A DNA stretch of 64,000 nt from Angustibacter sp. Root456 (GCF_001426435.1 NZ_LMER01000018.1:189-64188); one strand, 5' to 3'; counted from the stretch's first letter, positions 46,660 through 57,785 are shown. Numbers and translations are program-made. The notes: generated from the letters alone by a model not told the origin.

Positions 46660-47933
46660 GAACGACCACCCCGACGGCGCTCGCCGACGTGGTGACCGGG
46701 CAGGACGGCGAGCGAGCGGCGCAGCAGGCCGGTGCGCGCGGTGAGTGCCTCGGCGGCCCCCGGCTCGGCGCGCGCGAACGACATGAGCATGCCGAGCAGC
46801 ACGAGCGACGTCACGAGCGCCGAGCCACCGCTCGACACCAGCGGCAGCGGCACGCCGATGACGGGCAGCATGCCGATGACCGCCCCGACGTTGATGAGCG
46901 TCTGCCCGAGCAACCAGGCCATGGCCGCGGCCGAGGCGATGCGGACGAACAGGTCGTCCGACCGCGTGACGAGCCGCAGGCAAGCCCAGCCCAGGAGGAG
47001 GAACAGCGCGAGGACCACCAGCGCACCCGGCAGGCCGAGCTCCTCGCCGATGATCGCGAAGATGAAGTCGTTGTGCGCCTCGGGCAGCCACGACCACTTC
47101 TCGCGGCTCGCCCCGAGTCCGACCCCCCACCAGCCGCCGTCGGCGAGGGCGTACTTGCCGTGGATCGACTGGTAGCACGCTCCGAGGCGGTCGTCGCATC
47201 CGCCGCCGAGCCAGCTCGCGATCCGCTTCATGCGGTTCTCGCTGGTGACGACCATGAGCCCCACGAGGGCGGCCATCACCCCACCCGCGGTGAGGAACAC
47301 CCGCCCCGGCGCGCCGGCCGCAAATAGCAGCGCAGCCAGGATCATCAGGAGCACCAGCGCGGTGCCGAGGTCGTGGCCGGCGAGCACGAGGCCGATCGCG
47401 ATGAACCCCATCGGGAACATGACCGGGACGGCGACGTGCACCCACCGGTCGAGCAGCAGCCGCTTGCGCGCCAACACCGCCGCGCCCCACAGCACGAGCG
47501 CGAGCTTCATGGCCTCCGACGGCTGCAGCCGCATGCCGCCGACGCCGATCCAGTTCCGGTTGCCGTTGACCGCGACGCCGAGTGGCGAGAACACGAGCGC
47601 CTGCGCGAGCAGCGCCACGATGAGCGCGATCCACCCGATGGCCTTCCAGGCGCGGACCGGGACGCGGGAGGCGATGAGCATCAGCGGGACGCCCACCGCC
47701 GCGAAGACCAGCTGGCTGCGGAACACCGTGAACGACGAGCCGCTCTTGGTGAGCGAGGTGACCGACGACGCCGAGAGCACCATCACCAGCCCGATGACGA
47801 GCAGCAGCAGGGTCGCGCCGAGCAGGACGTAGTACGTCGCCACCGGCGAGTCCAGCCGCTCCAGCGCCGGCAGCTGACGGCGCAGCCGGCTGGTGGCGAC
47901 GGGCGCCGTCCGCGTGTCGACCTGGCTGGCCAC
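46656..47933 (-). CDS. ftsW: FtsW peptidoglycan glycosyltransferase
   Basis: SEDS polymerase of the divisome, partner of FtsI. The 425-aa protein has a cytoplasmic N-terminus, ten hydrophobic helices and a large external loop holding WLPEAHNDFIFAIIGEELG; the PLPLVSSGGSAL motif is in the last loop. A lineage feature is the cysteine pair in GGGCDDRLGACYQS of the external loop. GTG start three bases after the murD stop. Confidence 0.96.
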   Translation of the reverse strand: MASQVDTRTAPVATSRLRRQLPALERLDSPVATYYVLLGATLLLLVIGLVMVLSASSVTSLTKSGSSFTVFRSQLVFAAVGVPLMLIASRVPVRAWKAIGWIALIVALLAQALVFSPLGVAVNGNRNWIGVGGMRLQPSEAMKLALVLWGAAVLARKRLLLDRWVHVAVPVMFPMGFIAIGLVLAGHDLGTALVLLMILAALLFAAGAPGRVFLTAGGVMAALVGLMVVTSENRMKRIASWLGGGCDDRLGACYQSIHGKYALADGGWWGVGLGASREKWSWLPEAHNDFIFAIIGEELGLPGALVVLALFLLLGWACLRLVTRSDDLFVRIASAAAMAWLLGQTLINVGAVIGMLPVIGVPLPLVSSGGSALVTSLVLLGMLMSFARAEPGAAEALTARTGLLRRSLAVLPGHHVGERRRGGRS

Positions 47934-47936
47934 CTG

Positions 47937-49430
47937 CTACTTCCCCTCGTGGTCGCGCGTGTACCGGTGGACGGCGGCGGCGAACTCCTCCCCGCGCTGG
48001 GCGTAGTCGCGGAACATGTCCATCGACGCGGCCGCCGGCGCGAGCAGGACCGTGTCGCCGGGCTGCGCCAGCTCGCTGGCGAGCCGCACGACGTCGTCCA
48101 TCACCCCAGTGTCCGTGCTGGCCACGTCGACGACGGGCACATCCGGAGCGTGTCGCGCGATCGCCTGGGCGATCTCGTCGCGGTCGCGTCCGATGAGCAC
48201 GACAGCGCGCAGGCGGCCAGCGTGCGCGCGGACGAGGTCGTCGACGTCGGCGCCCTTGAGCAGTCCGCCGGCGACCCACACGACGTGGTCGAAGGCACTC
48301 AGCGAGGCAGCTGCCGCCGGCGGGTTGGTGGCCTTGGAGTCGTCGACGTAGGTGACCTGGCCGTGCGTGGCCACGTGCGCGATGCGGTGCGGGTCGGGGC
48401 GAAAGCCACGCAGCCCGTCGCGCACCGCCACCGGCGGCACGCCGGCCGCGCGGGCGAGCGCCGCGGCGGCCAGCGCGTTCGACACCTGGTGCGGTGCCAG
48501 CACCGGGGCGTCACCTCGGACGTCCTCGAGGGTCGCGAGCTCGGCCGCCGAGGTGCGCCGTTCGTCGATGAAGGCGCGGTCGGCGAGCACGTCGTCGACG
48601 ACGCCCAGCATGCCCACCGAGGGGATGCCCCGCGTGAAGCCGATCGCGCGGCACCCCTCGGCGACGTCGGCGTCGCGCACCAGCTTCTCGGTCACCGGGT
48701 TCTGCACGTTGTAGACGCAGGCCAGCTGGGTGCGCTCGTACACCTCGCCCTTGGCGCGGGCGTACGCGTCCATCGAGCCGTGCCAGTCGAGGTGGTCGGG
48801 CTCGACGTTGAGCACCGCGCTGGCCAGCGGGGCCACCGACAGCGGGCTGTGGTCGAGCCAGTGCAGCTGGAAGCTCGACAGCTCGACGGCCAGGACGTCG
48901 AAGGGCTCGGGCGACAACACGGCGTGCAGGATCGGCGTCCCGACGTTGCCCACCGCGGCGGCCCGCAGGCCCGCGGCCTCGAGCATGCGCGCCAGCATGC
49001 GCACGGTCGTGGTCTTGCCGTTCGTGCCCGTCAGGGTGAGCCACGGCGCACCGCCCTCGGCCGGGCGCAGCCGCCAGGCCAGCTCGACCTCGCCCCACAC
49101 CGCGATACCGGCGGCCTGCGCGGCGGCGAGCATCGGCTGGTCGGGACGCCACCCGGGTGAGGTGACGACGAGGTCGGGCTGCTCGGCCAGATCGGGCAGG
49201 CGCGTGGTCGCCTCGGGACCGAGGTGCACCTGCGCGCCCATGATCTGCAGGATCTCGCGGCGCTCGCGCTCGGCCTCACCGTCGCGGCCGTCGACGACGA
49301 CGACCCGCGCCCCCCGCTGCACGAGCGCGTCGGCGGCGGCGAACCCGCTGACGGCCAGGCCGGCGACGACCACCGACAGGCCGGCCCAGTCGGCGTCGCG
49401 GTCGGTGAGGGAGTCCAGCCGGCTGGTCAC
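47937..49430 (-). CDS. murD: UDP-N-acetylmuramoylalanine-D-glutamate ligase
   Basis: Adds D-glutamate to UDP-MurNAc-L-Ala. The 497-aa Mur ligase has the ATP loop [24 protein letters not shown] and [13 protein letters not shown] start at 49430 overlaps the mraY stop (GTGA). The C-terminus is normal with [19 protein letters not shown]. Confidence 0.97.
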   Translation of the reverse strand: MTSRLDSLTDRDADWAGLSVVVAGLAVSGFAAADALVQRGARVVVVDGRDGEAERERREILQIMGAQVHLGPEATTRLPDLAEQPDLVVTSPGWRPDQPMLAAAQAAGIAVWGEVELAWRLRPAEGGAPWLTLTGTNGKTTTVRMLARMLEAAGLRAAAVGNVGTPILHAVLSPEPFDVLAVELSSFQLHWLDHSPLSVAPLASAVLNVEPDHLDWHGSMDAYARAKGEVYERTQLACVYNVQNPVTEKLVRDADVAEGCRAIGFTRGIPSVGMLGVVDDVLADRAFIDERRTSAAELATLEDVRGDAPVLAPHQVSNALAAAALARAAGVPPVAVRDGLRGFRPDPHRIAHVATHGQVTYVDDSKATNPPAAAASLSAFDHVVWVAGGLLKGADVDDLVRAHAGRLRAVVLIGRDRDEIAQAIARHAPDVPVVDVASTDTGVMDDVVRLASELAQPGDTVLLAPAAASMDMFRDYAQRGEEFAAAVHRYTRDHEGK

Positions 49431-50527
49431 GAACCGACCACCCACTCGGCGTAGAAGATGCCCAGACCCAGGGCGACGAAGAGGCCGGCGATGATCCAGA
49501 ACCGGATCGTGATCGTGACCTCCTGCCACCCGAGCAGCTCGAAGTGGTGCTGCAGGGGTGCCATGCGCAGCACGCGTTTACCGGTGAGCTTGAACGAGCC
49601 CACCTGCACGATCACCGACAGCGAGATGATGACGAACAGGCCGCCGATCACCAGCAGCAGCAGCTCGGTGCGGCTGGTGATGGCGAGCCCGGCGAGCGCG
49701 CCCCCGAGAGCCAGCGAACCGGTGTCACCCATGAAGATCTTGGCCGGTGAGGCGTTCCACCACAGGAAGCCGATGCAGGCTCCCATGAGGCCGGCTGCCA
49801 CCACGGCGAGGTCGCGCGGGTCGCGCACCTCGTAGCACTTCAGCGCTGCGGCACCGGTCTCGCCCGCCGTGAGCGACTGGCACGACTGGTTGGACTGCCA
49901 GGTGCCGATGAGGATGTACGCGGCGAACACCAGGGTGCTCGCGCCGGTGGCGAGCCCGTCGAGGCCGTCGGTGAGGTTCACGCCGTTGCTGGTGGCGGCG
50001 ATCATGAGGTACGCCCAGACCACGAACAGGATCACGCCGATGGCCGGGCCGGCGAACGCCAGGTCGAGCCGGGTGTCGCGGATGAACGAGATCTGCGTCG
50101 AGGCTGGCGTGCGGTACTGCTGGTTGGGGAACTGCAGCACCAGCACCGAGAACAGCAGCGCCACCACCGACTGGCCGATGAGCTTGGGCACCGCGCGCAG
50201 ACCCAGGCTGCGCTGCTTGCTGATCTTGATGAAGTCGTCGAGGAAGCCCACGACGCCGAGCCCGGTCATGAGGAACAGCACGAGCAGCGCGCTCATCGTC
50301 GGCGCGTTGAGGGTGATGGCGTGGGCGGCGAGGTACGCCAGCAACGTCGCCAGGATGATCACGGCCCCGCCCATCGTCGGCGTGCCGCGCTTGGTGTGGT
50401 GCGAGGTCGGGCCGTCGTCGCGGATGAACTGGCCGTAGCCGCCCTTGACGAGGAACCGGATGTAGAGCGGGGTGCCGAGCAGCGTGGTCATGAGCGAGAC
50501 GGCCGCGGCGATGAGTACGGCCCTCAT
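49427..50527 (-). CDS. mraY: Phospho-MurNAc-pentapeptide transferase
   Basis: Forms lipid I from UDP-MurNAc-pentapeptide and undecaprenyl phosphate. The 366-aa protein has ten membrane helices and the family sites [39 protein letters not shown] and [13 protein letters not shown] start overlaps the murF stop (ATGA). Confidence 0.98.
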   Translation of the reverse strand: MRAVLIAAAVSLMTTLLGTPLYIRFLVKGGYGQFIRDDGPTSHHTKRGTPTMGGAVIILATLLAYLAAHAITLNAPTMSALLVLFLMTGLGVVGFLDDFIKISKQRSLGLRAVPKLIGQSVVALLFSVLVLQFPNQQYRTPASTQISFIRDTRLDLAFAGPAIGVILFVVWAYLMIAATSNGVNLTDGLDGLATGASTLVFAAYILIGTWQSNQSCQSLTAGETGAAALKCYEVRDPRDLAVVAAGLMGACIGFLWWNASPAKIFMGDTGSLALGGALAGLAITSRTELLLLVIGGLFVIISLSVIVQVGSFKLTGKRVLRMAPLQHHFELLGWQEVTITIRFWIIAGLFVALGLGIFYAEWVVGS

Positions 50528-51924
50528 GCGCTCGCCTGCCCGTCGGCCGCGAGCCGGTCGCCGAGGTAGCGCAGGCCGCTGTCGCGGCTGGACTTCAGCA
50601 GGACGACGTCTCCGGGCTGCAGCTGCTCGCGCAGCAGGGTGTAGGCCGCCTCGACGTCCGGGACGTGCACGGACTCCTCGCCCCACGAGCCCTCGTGCAC
50701 CGCACCGGTGTGGATCGGTCGAGCGCCCGGCCCCACCGCGACGAGCCGAGACACGTTGAGCCGCACCGCGAGTCGCCCGATCTCGTCGTGCGCGGTGAGC
50801 GAGTCGGGGCCGAGCTCGAGCATCTCGCCCAGCACCGCCCACGTGCGCCGGCCCGCGGCCATCGCCACCAGGGCCTTGAGCGCCGCGCGCATCGAGTCGG
50901 GGTTGGCGTTGTACGCGTCGTTGACGACGCGCACGCCGTCGGGGCGGTCGGTGACTTCCATGCGCCAGCGGCTCGCGGCCCGGCCCCGGCCGAGCGCGGC
51001 GGCGATCGCGTCGACCGGCATGCCCAGCTCGCGCGCCACCGCGGCGACCGCCAGCGCGTTGGCCACGTGGTGCTCACCGAACAGCGCGAGCCGCACGGGC
51101 GCCGAGCCCTCCGGCGTCACGAGCACGAACGACGCCCGTGCCTGGTCATCGAGGGTGACCTCGTCGGCGCGCACCGCGCAGTCGGCCGACCGCCCGACGA
51201 GCACCACGCGTCCGCGCGTGCGCTCGCGCATGGCGCGCACCCGCGAGTCGTCGCCGTTCAGCACGGCCAGGCCCTGCGGCTCGAGGGCCTGCACGATCTC
51301 GGACTTGGCCTCGGCGATGCCTTCGACCGAGCCGAACTCGCCCAGGTGGGCGCTGCCGACGTTCAGCACCACCGAGACGTCGGGTCGCACGATCTCGGTG
51401 AGGTAGCGGATGTGGCCACCACCGCGGGCACCCATCTCGAGCACGAGGTAGCGCGTGCTCGGCTCGATGCGCAGGGCGGTCAGCGGCACGCCCACCTCGC
51501 CGTTGAGCGACGCCTCGGGCGCGACGGTGGGGCCGAGCTCGGCCAGCACGCTCGCCAGCAGGTCCTTGGTGCTGGTCTTGCCCGACGAGCCGGTGATGCC
51601 GATGACGGTGACGTCCGGCACGCGCTGCACGACCGCGCGGGCCAGTGCGGCGAAGGCCTCCTGCACGTCGGCGACGACCACGCAGGGCAGGGCGTCGACC
51701 GGCCGGTCGGCCAGCACCGCGGCCGCGCCGCGCTCGAGCGCCTGCGGGACGAAGTCGACGCCGTCGGCGTGCTCGCCCCGGCGGGCGACGTAGAGGCTGC
51801 CGGGCCCGCACTCGCGTGCGTCGGTGACCACTGCGGCGTCGACCACCGTGGCGCCGGCGCGCGGGTCGCCGACCACCTCGCCGCCGGTGACCTGCGCGAT
51901 CTCCAGCAGCGTCAGCGCGATCAC
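50524..51924 (-). CDS. murF: UDP-MurNAc-tripeptide D-alanyl-D-alanine ligase
   Basis: Adds D-Ala-D-Ala to the wall precursor. The 466-aa Mur ligase has [29 protein letters not shown], and the central [20 protein letters not shown] start overlaps the murE stop (GTGA). Confidence 0.97.
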   Translation of the reverse strand: MIALTLLEIAQVTGGEVVGDPRAGATVVDAAVVTDARECGPGSLYVARRGEHADGVDFVPQALERGAAAVLADRPVDALPCVVVADVQEAFAALARAVVQRVPDVTVIGITGSSGKTSTKDLLASVLAELGPTVAPEASLNGEVGVPLTALRIEPSTRYLVLEMGARGGGHIRYLTEIVRPDVSVVLNVGSAHLGEFGSVEGIAEAKSEIVQALEPQGLAVLNGDDSRVRAMRERTRGRVVLVGRSADCAVRADEVTLDDQARASFVLVTPEGSAPVRLALFGEHHVANALAVAAVARELGMPVDAIAAALGRGRAASRWRMEVTDRPDGVRVVNDAYNANPDSMRAALKALVAMAAGRRTWAVLGEMLELGPDSLTAHDEIGRLAVRLNVSRLVAVGPGARPIHTGAVHEGSWGEESVHVPDVEAAYTLLREQLQPGDVVLLKSSRDSGLRYLGDRLAADGQASA

Positions 51925-53483
51925 GACTGCACCTCGGCCAGCGCCGCCGCGAGCTCCTCGCGGTCGTCGAAGGGGTGCACCACTCCAGCGATCTCCTGCC
52001 CGGGCTCGTGGCCCTTTCCGGCGACCAGCAGGACGTCCCCCGGCCGTCCCGCCCGCCGCGCACCTTCGCCGATCGCCTGCCGGCGGTCGGCGACCTCGAG
52101 CACCTCGACGTGCGGGGCCGCGGCCTCGCGCGCCCCCGCCAGCACGGCGGCCCGGATCGCGGCCGGGTCCTCGCTGCGGGGGTTGTCGTCGGTGATCACG
52201 ACGACGTCGGCCGCCCGCGCCGCCGCCGCGCCCATGAGCGGCCGCTTGTCAGGGTCACGGTCACCGCCGGCCCCCAGCACCACCACGAGGCGGCCCGCAA
52301 CCGACGAGCGCAGCGTCTGCAGCGCCGCGGCCACGGCGTCTGGGGTGTGGGCGTAGTCGACGACGGCGAGCGGGCCCGCCGTCGGGTCACCGACGACCTC
52401 CATGCGGCCGGGCACCCCGCCGGCGTGCCGAAGGCCGTGCGCCACCTGCTGCTCGGTGAGCCCGTGCTCGAGCAGCATGACGGCGGCCAGGGCGGCGTTC
52501 ATGACGTTGAACTCGCCCGGCAAGGGGCAGCGCAGGTCGAGCCGCCGGCCGTCGGCGGCGCACAGCTGGAAATCGGTGCCCCCATCGCGCGGCTCACGAC
52601 CGGTCACCACCCAGTCGGTGCCGGCGTCGGCGCGCCCCGACAGCGTCGTCACCGGCACGCTCGCCCGGCTGGCGGCGGTGCGCGTGCCGTCGTCGTCGAC
52701 CACCACGACCGCACGCCGGCTGTGCTCGGGCGTGAGCAGCAGCTCCTTGGCCGCCAGGTAGGTCGCCATGTCGCCGTGCAGCTCGAGGTGGTCACGGCTG
52801 AAGTTGCTGAAGCCCGCGACGTCGACCACGGCCGCGTCGACCCGGTGCTGGGCTAGGGCCTGGCTCGAGACCTCCATCGAGCAGACCTGCACACCGCGCT
52901 CGCGCATCGCCGCGAGCAGTGCGTGCAGATCGGGGGCCTCGGGCGTGGTGCGCACGCTGCGCAGCCGCTCCTCGCCCACGCGGGTCTCGACGGTGCCGAT
53001 GAGCCCGGTCGTGAAGCCGCCTGCCCGCAGCACGGCGTCCATCAGGAAGGTCGTGGTGGTCTTGCCGTTGGTGCCCGTGACGCCGAGCAGGGCGAGGTCA
53101 GCGGCCGGCCGACCGAAGACGTCGGCGGCGACGGACCCCAGCACGGCGCGCGGGTCGTCGGCGAGCAGCACCGGGAGCTCGACGTCCGCCTCGCGCAGCT
53201 GGTCGCGTCCGGCCGCGTCGGTGAGCACGGCCACCGCCCCGAGATCGCGCGCCGCGGCGGCGAACTGGGCCCCGTGGGCGCGCGAGCCGGGCAGCGCCGC
53301 GTACAGGTCCCCGGGCCGGATGGCGCGCGAGTCGAGGGTCACACCGGTCACCCGGGTGCCGCCGGCGCCGGCCGGATCGAGCGCGAGCGCTCCGGAGGCG
53401 GCGTCCACGAGCTCGCCCAGCGTGCACCCGCTCGTCACCGAGGGACGCAGCCCGGCGGACGACGGCACGGCAGCTGCAGACAC
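51921..53483 (-). CDS. murE: UDP-MurNAc-L-Ala-D-Glu meso-diaminopimelate ligase
   Basis: Adds the third stem residue. The 520-aa product has [15 protein letters not shown] near residue 137, the YAHTPDAVAAAL block and the specificity motif DNPRSEDP, whose DNPR is the meso-diaminopimelate signature rather than that of lysine enzymes. This predicts an A1gamma-type wall. GTG start at 53483, nine bases after the ftsI stop. Confidence 0.96.
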   Translation of the reverse strand: MSAAAVPSSAGLRPSVTSGCTLGELVDAASGALALDPAGAGGTRVTGVTLDSRAIRPGDLYAALPGSRAHGAQFAAAARDLGAVAVLTDAAGRDQLREADVELPVLLADDPRAVLGSVAADVFGRPAADLALLGVTGTNGKTTTTFLMDAVLRAGGFTTGLIGTVETRVGEERLRSVRTTPEAPDLHALLAAMRERGVQVCSMEVSSQALAQHRVDAAVVDVAGFSNFSRDHLELHGDMATYLAAKELLLTPEHSRRAVVVVDDDGTRTAASRASVPVTTLSGRADAGTDWVVTGREPRDGGTDFQLCAADGRRLDLRCPLPGEFNVMNAALAAVMLLEHGLTEQQVAHGLRHAGGVPGRMEVVGDPTAGPLAVVDYAHTPDAVAAALQTLRSSVAGRLVVVLGAGGDRDPDKRPLMGAAAARAADVVVITDDNPRSEDPAAIRAAVLAGAREAAAPHVEVLEVADRRQAIGEGARRAGRPGDVLLVAGKGHEPGQEIAGVVHPFDDREELAAALAEVQS

Positions 53484-53492
53484 GGGCCGAGG

Positions 53493-55484
53493 CTACCGGG
53501 CGGCCGGGGTGATCGAGATCTTGGGCGACTTCGAGCCGGTGGGCGGGATCTGCAGCTTCTGCAGCGCGTACGTCATGACCTCGCGGAACACCGGAGCGGC
53601 GACGGTGCCGCCGTAGTAGCCGCGCACCGGACGCTGCAGCGTGACGGCGACGACCAGCTTCGGGTCGTCGGCGGGGGCCATGCCGATGAAGGAGCCCGTG
53701 TAGCCCTGGTAGCAGCCGCACGTGGGGTCGTACCGCTGGGCTGTGCCGGTCTTGCCGGCGACGCGGTAGCCCGCGATCTTCGCCTCGGGCGCGGTGCCCT
53801 CGGCGCTGACGACCCCCTCGAGCATCAGCCGCAGCGCCGCTGCGGTCCGAGCGCTCACCACGCGCGTCTGCTTCGGCGCGGCAGCCGCCTTCAGGGCGCC
53901 ATCGGCTCCGACCGTGCCCGCGACGAGCTGCGGCTCCACCCGCACACCGTCGTTGGCGATGGTCTGGAAGACACCAGCCGCCTGGACCGCGTTCACCGAC
54001 AGGCCCTGGCCGAACAGCACGGTGTAGCGCTGCGAGCCGCTCCAGTCCTTCGGCTGGGCGAGGATGCCGCGGCTCTCCCCGGGGAAGTCCAGCCCGGACG
54101 GCTGCCCGATCCCGAACTTGGTGAGGTAGCGGTACATCGTCGCCGGCGACAGCTTCTCGCCCGCCATGATCGTGCCGACGTTGCTGGACTTGGCGAGCAC
54201 GCCGGCGAAGGTCAGCCGCTCGGGGGCGTGGTCGTGGGAGTCGTGGAACGTCTTGCCTGCGCGCCGGATGTGGCCGGGCACGGTGAACGGCGTGGTGGGC
54301 GTCACCACGCCCTCCTCCAGGACCGCCGCGGCGGTCATGAGCTTGCTCGTCGACCCCGGCTCGTACACCTCGGACAGGGCGCGGTTCGACAGGTTGGCCG
54401 GCTTGGCCTTGCTCGGCACGTTGGGGTCGAACGTCGGAGCGTTCGCGAGCGCGAGGATCTGGCCGTCGCGCGTCATCACCACGACCGTGCCCGACAGCGC
54501 GCCGCTCTCGTCGACCTTGGCCTGCAGCAGCTGCTCGGCCTTCCACTGCAGGTCGCGGTCGATGGTCAGCTCGACGGTCGTGCCGGGCACCGCGGCCTTC
54601 TGCTCCACGTCGCCGGTAGGGATGTGCCGCCCGCCCGGGTCGCGCTCGTAGGTCACGCTGCCGTCCTGGCCGGTGAGCTCGCGGTTGAGCTTGAGCTCCA
54701 GGCCGCCCAGCGGCTTGCCGTCCTTGCTCATGAAGCCGACCACCGAGGCACCGACGCCGTCGGCCGGGTAGGCCCGCTGTGACGTGGTCTCGGGGTAGAT
54801 CCCCGGGATCTGCAGCGCGTCGACCTTGCGCCACACCTCGGGGGTGACGCGCTTGGCGACGTAGGCGAAGCGCCGGTCGCCGTCGAGCTTGGCACGCACG
54901 GCGTCGACGCTCATGTGCAGCAGCGGGGCGAGGTCGCGCGCCGCTCCGTCGATCCCGAGCACGACCTTGTGCTTGGCGCCGGTCACCGGGTCCTTCTCGT
55001 ACCGGAAGTACTCGGTGACGGTGGTCTGGTCGACCGTGACGTTGTAGCGCTCAAGGCTGGTGGCCATCACGACGCCGTCGCGATCGACGATCTGGCCGCG
55101 GGTCGCGTCGACCGTCACGGTCGTCAGGCGGCTGCCCAGGGCCTGCTGGGCCATCGCCGAGGCGTCGAGCGCCTGCAGCCGAAGCAGCTGCACCGCGAAC
55201 AGGCTCAAGACGATGCAGACGCCGAGGAACATGGTGCGCGCCCGGCGGGCCGGGTGGCCGAGCCGCATCCGACGCACCGGTACGGACGGGCGACGTGGCC
55301 CCCGCGGGCCGTGGCCAGCCGGACGCGCGGGCGCCTGCCGCCGCGGTCGCGCCGCGCCCGCCGCTGGGGAACCGGGCCGCGGTGAACCCGCCCGGGACGC
55401 CGACGACGTCCGCGGCGCAGACCGACGGCTCGACGCCGGGCGGTTCGCGGACCCGCGCGGCGTCGTCCTCGCCTGCCCCATCAC
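53493..55484 (-). CDS. ftsI: Division transpeptidase FtsI (class B PBP)
   Basis: Cross-links septal peptidoglycan. The 663-aa protein has an unusually long basic and proline-rich cytoplasmic tail (about residues 1-82), one membrane helix (about 83-103), the PBP dimer domain, and a transpeptidase domain with active-site Ser378 in STSK, SSN motif in AKSSNVG and KTGTAQ. The cysteines of DPTCGCYQGY lie after the KTG motif. Start is GTG 55484, overlapping the ftsL stop (GTGA), or ATG next to it. Confidence 0.96.
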   Translation of the reverse strand: MMGQARTTPRGSANRPASSRRSAPRTSSASRAGSPRPGSPAAGAARPRRQAPARPAGHGPRGPRRPSVPVRRMRLGHPARRARTMFLGVCIVLSLFAVQLLRLQALDASAMAQQALGSRLTTVTVDATRGQIVDRDGVVMATSLERYNVTVDQTTVTEYFRYEKDPVTGAKHKVVLGIDGAARDLAPLLHMSVDAVRAKLDGDRRFAYVAKRVTPEVWRKVDALQIPGIYPETTSQRAYPADGVGASVVGFMSKDGKPLGGLELKLNRELTGQDGSVTYERDPGGRHIPTGDVEQKAAVPGTTVELTIDRDLQWKAEQLLQAKVDESGALSGTVVVMTRDGQILALANAPTFDPNVPSKAKPANLSNRALSEVYEPGSTSKLMTAAAVLEEGVVTPTTPFTVPGHIRRAGKTFHDSHDHAPERLTFAGVLAKSSNVGTIMAGEKLSPATMYRYLTKFGIGQPSGLDFPGESRGILAQPKDWSGSQRYTVLFGQGLSVNAVQAAGVFQTIANDGVRVEPQLVAGTVGADGALKAAAAPKQTRVVSARTAAALRLMLEGVVSAEGTAPEAKIAGYRVAGKTGTAQRYDPTCGCYQGYTGSFIGMAPADDPKLVVAVTLQRPVRGYYGGTVAAPVFREVMTYALQKLQIPPTGSKSPKISITPAAR

Positions 55485-56035
55485 CTGCTCTTCGTCGTGG
55501 TCGACTTCGTCGAGACCTTCGTGGACTTCGTGGACTTCGTGGACTTCGTGGACGCCTGGCTGGCCTTCTTCGCCTGTCCTGCAACGGTAGGTTGCTCGGG
55601 TTGCTGAGCCGGGGCCGCCACGCCGAGAAGCTTGCCGTCGGACAGCCGCAGGAACGCCGGCGACTGCGACGGCACCATGCCGAGGGCCCTGGCCCGCTCC
55701 GCCAGGCGCTCGGGTGCGGCCTGGACGTCGATGTCCTGGCGCAGAGCCTGCTCGCGGTCACCGAGCTCGTCCGACTGCGCCTGCAGGTCGTGCAGCGTGA
55801 ACGAGCCCTGGGCCAGCGCGGTGTTGATGAGCAGCAGCGAGAGCAGCCCGCCCACCAGCAGCAGCAGGCACGACACGGCGAACACCGTGCGGCCGCGCTC
55901 GACGGCCGGCGGCCGCACCACCCGCAGCGTGGGCCGAGGCGGCCGGGCCGGTCGGACCCCGGGGTTCCCCGGCGCCGTGCGGGCGGCCGCCGCGGACGCA
56001 CGCCGTCCGGTCGCCGCAGCCAAGGTCTGGCTCAT
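55481..56035 (-). CDS. ftsL: FtsL-like bitopic division protein with Ser-Thr-Lys tail
   Basis: The 184-aa protein has a basic cytoplasmic N-terminus, a membrane helix (about residues 50-73) and a short external coiled coil ([19 protein letters not shown]), with the [12 protein letters not shown] motif shared by FtsL/FtsB. Position between rsmH and ftsI gives FtsL. The last 25 residues are an STK repeat (encoded by a 9-base tandem repeat near 55518-55554), unusual for FtsL; it would lie outside the membrane. ATG overlaps the rsmH stop (ATGA). Confidence 0.88.
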   Translation of the reverse strand: MSQTLAAATGRRASAAAARTAPGNPGVRPARPPRPTLRVVRPPAVERGRTVFAVSCLLLLVGGLLSLLLINTALAQGSFTLHDLQAQSDELGDREQALRQDIDVQAAPERLAERARALGMVPSQSPAFLRLSDGKLLGVAAPAQQPEQPTVAGQAKKASQASTKSTKSTKSTKVSTKSTTTKSR

Positions 56036-57012
56036 GCTGCTCTCCCCCCACCAGCGCGGATGCGCGTTGCTGCTCTCAGCCGGGCCGAGGCGGCCCGGGA
56101 GTTGTGCTCGATCTCCGTCTCGCTGGGCACCTCGGCGCCTCGCGTGAGGAGCTGCAGGTACGGCGCGTGCTCGGGCAGCTCGACCGGCAGGCCGACCGGC
56201 GCGCTGCTGCGTGCTCCCGCAGCGAGCACCTGCTTCACCCGGCGGTCCTCGAGCGAGTGGTAGGCCAGCACCGCCAGGCGCCCACCCACCGCGAGCGCCT
56301 CAACCGCTGCGGGCAGGGCCCGGTCGAGGGCCTCGAGCTCGCCGTTGACCTCGATCCGCAGGGCCTGGAACGTGCGCTTGGCCGGGTTGCCGCCTTCCCG
56401 GCGGGTGGCGGCCGGCACGTTGGCCCGCACCAGCTCGACGAGGCGGGCCGACGTCGTGAACGGCGTGCGAGCGCGCTCGCGCACCACCGCGGCGGCGATG
56501 CGCCGCGCGTACCGCTCCTCGCCGTACTCGCGCAGGATCCGCGTGAGGTCGTCCAGCTCGTAGGTGTTGAGCACCTCGGCCGCCGTCAGCGGCTCGTCGG
56601 CGTCCATCCGCATGTCGAGCGGAGCGTCGACGCGGTAGGCGAAGCCGCGGTCGTCCTCGTCGAGCTGCAGCGACGAGACGCCGAGGTCGAGCAGCACCGC
56701 CTGCACTGCGCCCAGCCGCAGGTCGGCGAGGACGTCGGCGAGCTCGTCGTACACCGCGTGCACCAGGTGCACGCGGTCACCGAAGGGGCTGAGGCGCTCA
56801 CCGGCCAGGGTCAGGGCCTCGCGGTCGCGGTCGATCCCGACGAGTTCGGCGTCCGGGCAGGCGCGCAGCAGCGCCTCGGCGTGCCCACCCATGCCGAGCG
56901 TGCCGTCGACCAGCACGGCACCCGGCTCGGCGAGGGCCGGCGCGAGCAGCTCGACGATGCGGGCGAGCATGACCGGCTCGTGCCGTGAGGCGGCGTCGCC
57001 GGTGCGCTGCAT
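56032..57012 (-). CDS. rsmH: 16S rRNA m4C1402 methyltransferase RsmH
   Basis: SAM-dependent N4-methylation of C1402 in the ribosomal P site. The 326-aa product has [15 protein letters not shown], the SAM loop [27 protein letters not shown] and the [11 protein letters not shown] block. ATG at 57012 with AAAGGA six bases upstream. Confidence 0.97.
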   Translation of the reverse strand: MQRTGDAASRHEPVMLARIVELLAPALAEPGAVLVDGTLGMGGHAEALLRACPDAELVGIDRDREALTLAGERLSPFGDRVHLVHAVYDELADVLADLRLGAVQAVLLDLGVSSLQLDEDDRGFAYRVDAPLDMRMDADEPLTAAEVLNTYELDDLTRILREYGEERYARRIAAAVVRERARTPFTTSARLVELVRANVPAATRREGGNPAKRTFQALRIEVNGELEALDRALPAAVEALAVGGRLAVLAYHSLEDRRVKQVLAAGARSSAPVGLPVELPEHAPYLQLLTRGAEVPSETEIEHNSRAASARLRAATRIRAGGGRAA

Positions 57013-57062
57013 GGCCGGTCCTTTCGGGGCTCGCGGTGGGTGCGGGGCGAGGTGGGTCGCAG

Positions 57063-57106
57063 GGGATGTACGAGGGATGTACGAGGGATCTGCGAGGGAT
57101 CTGGGA
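57063..57106. repeat. 11-bp tandem repeat between mraZ and rsmH
   Basis: Four copies: two of GGGATGTACGA and two of GGGATCTGCGA/GGGATCTGGGA (plus strand). They form part of the rsmH leader, about 50-95 bases before its start. Confidence 0.85.
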
Positions 57107-57232
57107 AGGAGCTGAAGGACACGGCCGCTCGGCCTGGTCCCCAACCGCTCCGAGCGGCCTGGCACCGGGGAAGGTGCGCCAGGACGTCGGGAGCGGGTGG
57201 AGACCACGACGAGCGGACGAGGTGGGTGAAAC

Positions 57233-57256
57233 GGGTGGGTGGGCGGGCGGGTCGGG
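57233..57256 (+). other. G-quadruplex-type GGG tract just after mraZ
   Basis: Five GGG runs with one-base loops (57233-57251) and a sixth two bases later, ending two bases from the mraZ stop. The G-rich strand is the transcription template of the operon, so a folded quadruplex could slow polymerase between mraZ and rsmH. Confidence 0.6.
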
Positions 57257-57257
57257 C

Positions 57258-57689
57258 TCACATCAGGCCGGGCACCACCTCCTCGGCCTGCTCGGAGAAG
57301 GCCTGCTCGGACTCCGCGAGGTAGCTCGCCCAGGCGCCGGCGTCCCAGATTTCGATGCGCGACCCGGCTCCGATCACGGCCAGGTCGCGGTCGAGTCCGG
57401 CGTACTCGCGCAGCGTCGTCGGGATCGTCACGCGTCCTTGCTTGTCGGGGATCTCGTCGCTGGCGCCGGAGAGGAAGACGCGCAGGTAGTCGCGGGCGGC
57501 CTTGCTGGTCATGGGGGCCGAGCGCATCTGGTCGGCGACCCGCATGAACTCGTCCATCGCGAAGACGTACAGGCAGCGCTCCTGGCCGCGGGTCACGACC
57601 AGGCCGCCAGCGAGCTTGTCCCGGAACTTGGCGGGGAGGATCAGGCGGCCTTTGTCGTCCAGACGCGGCGAGTGAGTGCCCAGGAACAC
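57258..57689 (-). CDS. mraZ: MraZ transcriptional regulator
   Basis: Represses the division and cell-wall cluster by binding direct repeats in its own promoter. The 143-aa product has two AbrB-like halves: [19 protein letters not shown] (near residue 10) and [18 protein letters not shown] (near 85). GTG start at 57689 is set by GGGGAGG six bases upstream and the family start [11 protein letters not shown]. Confidence 0.97.
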   Translation of the reverse strand: MFLGTHSPRLDDKGRLILPAKFRDKLAGGLVVTRGQERCLYVFAMDEFMRVADQMRSAPMTSKAARDYLRVFLSGASDEIPDKQGRVTIPTTLREYAGLDRDLAVIGAGSRIEIWDAGAWASYLAESEQAFSEQAEEVVPGLM

Positions 57690-57785
57690 CTGGCACCTCC
57701 CCTTCGCCGGATGCGCTGGTGCGCACCGCCTGCTCGACCCGTCCGCCTGCTCGACCGCCGGACCGTTCCCTCGGCCTCCGACCTG

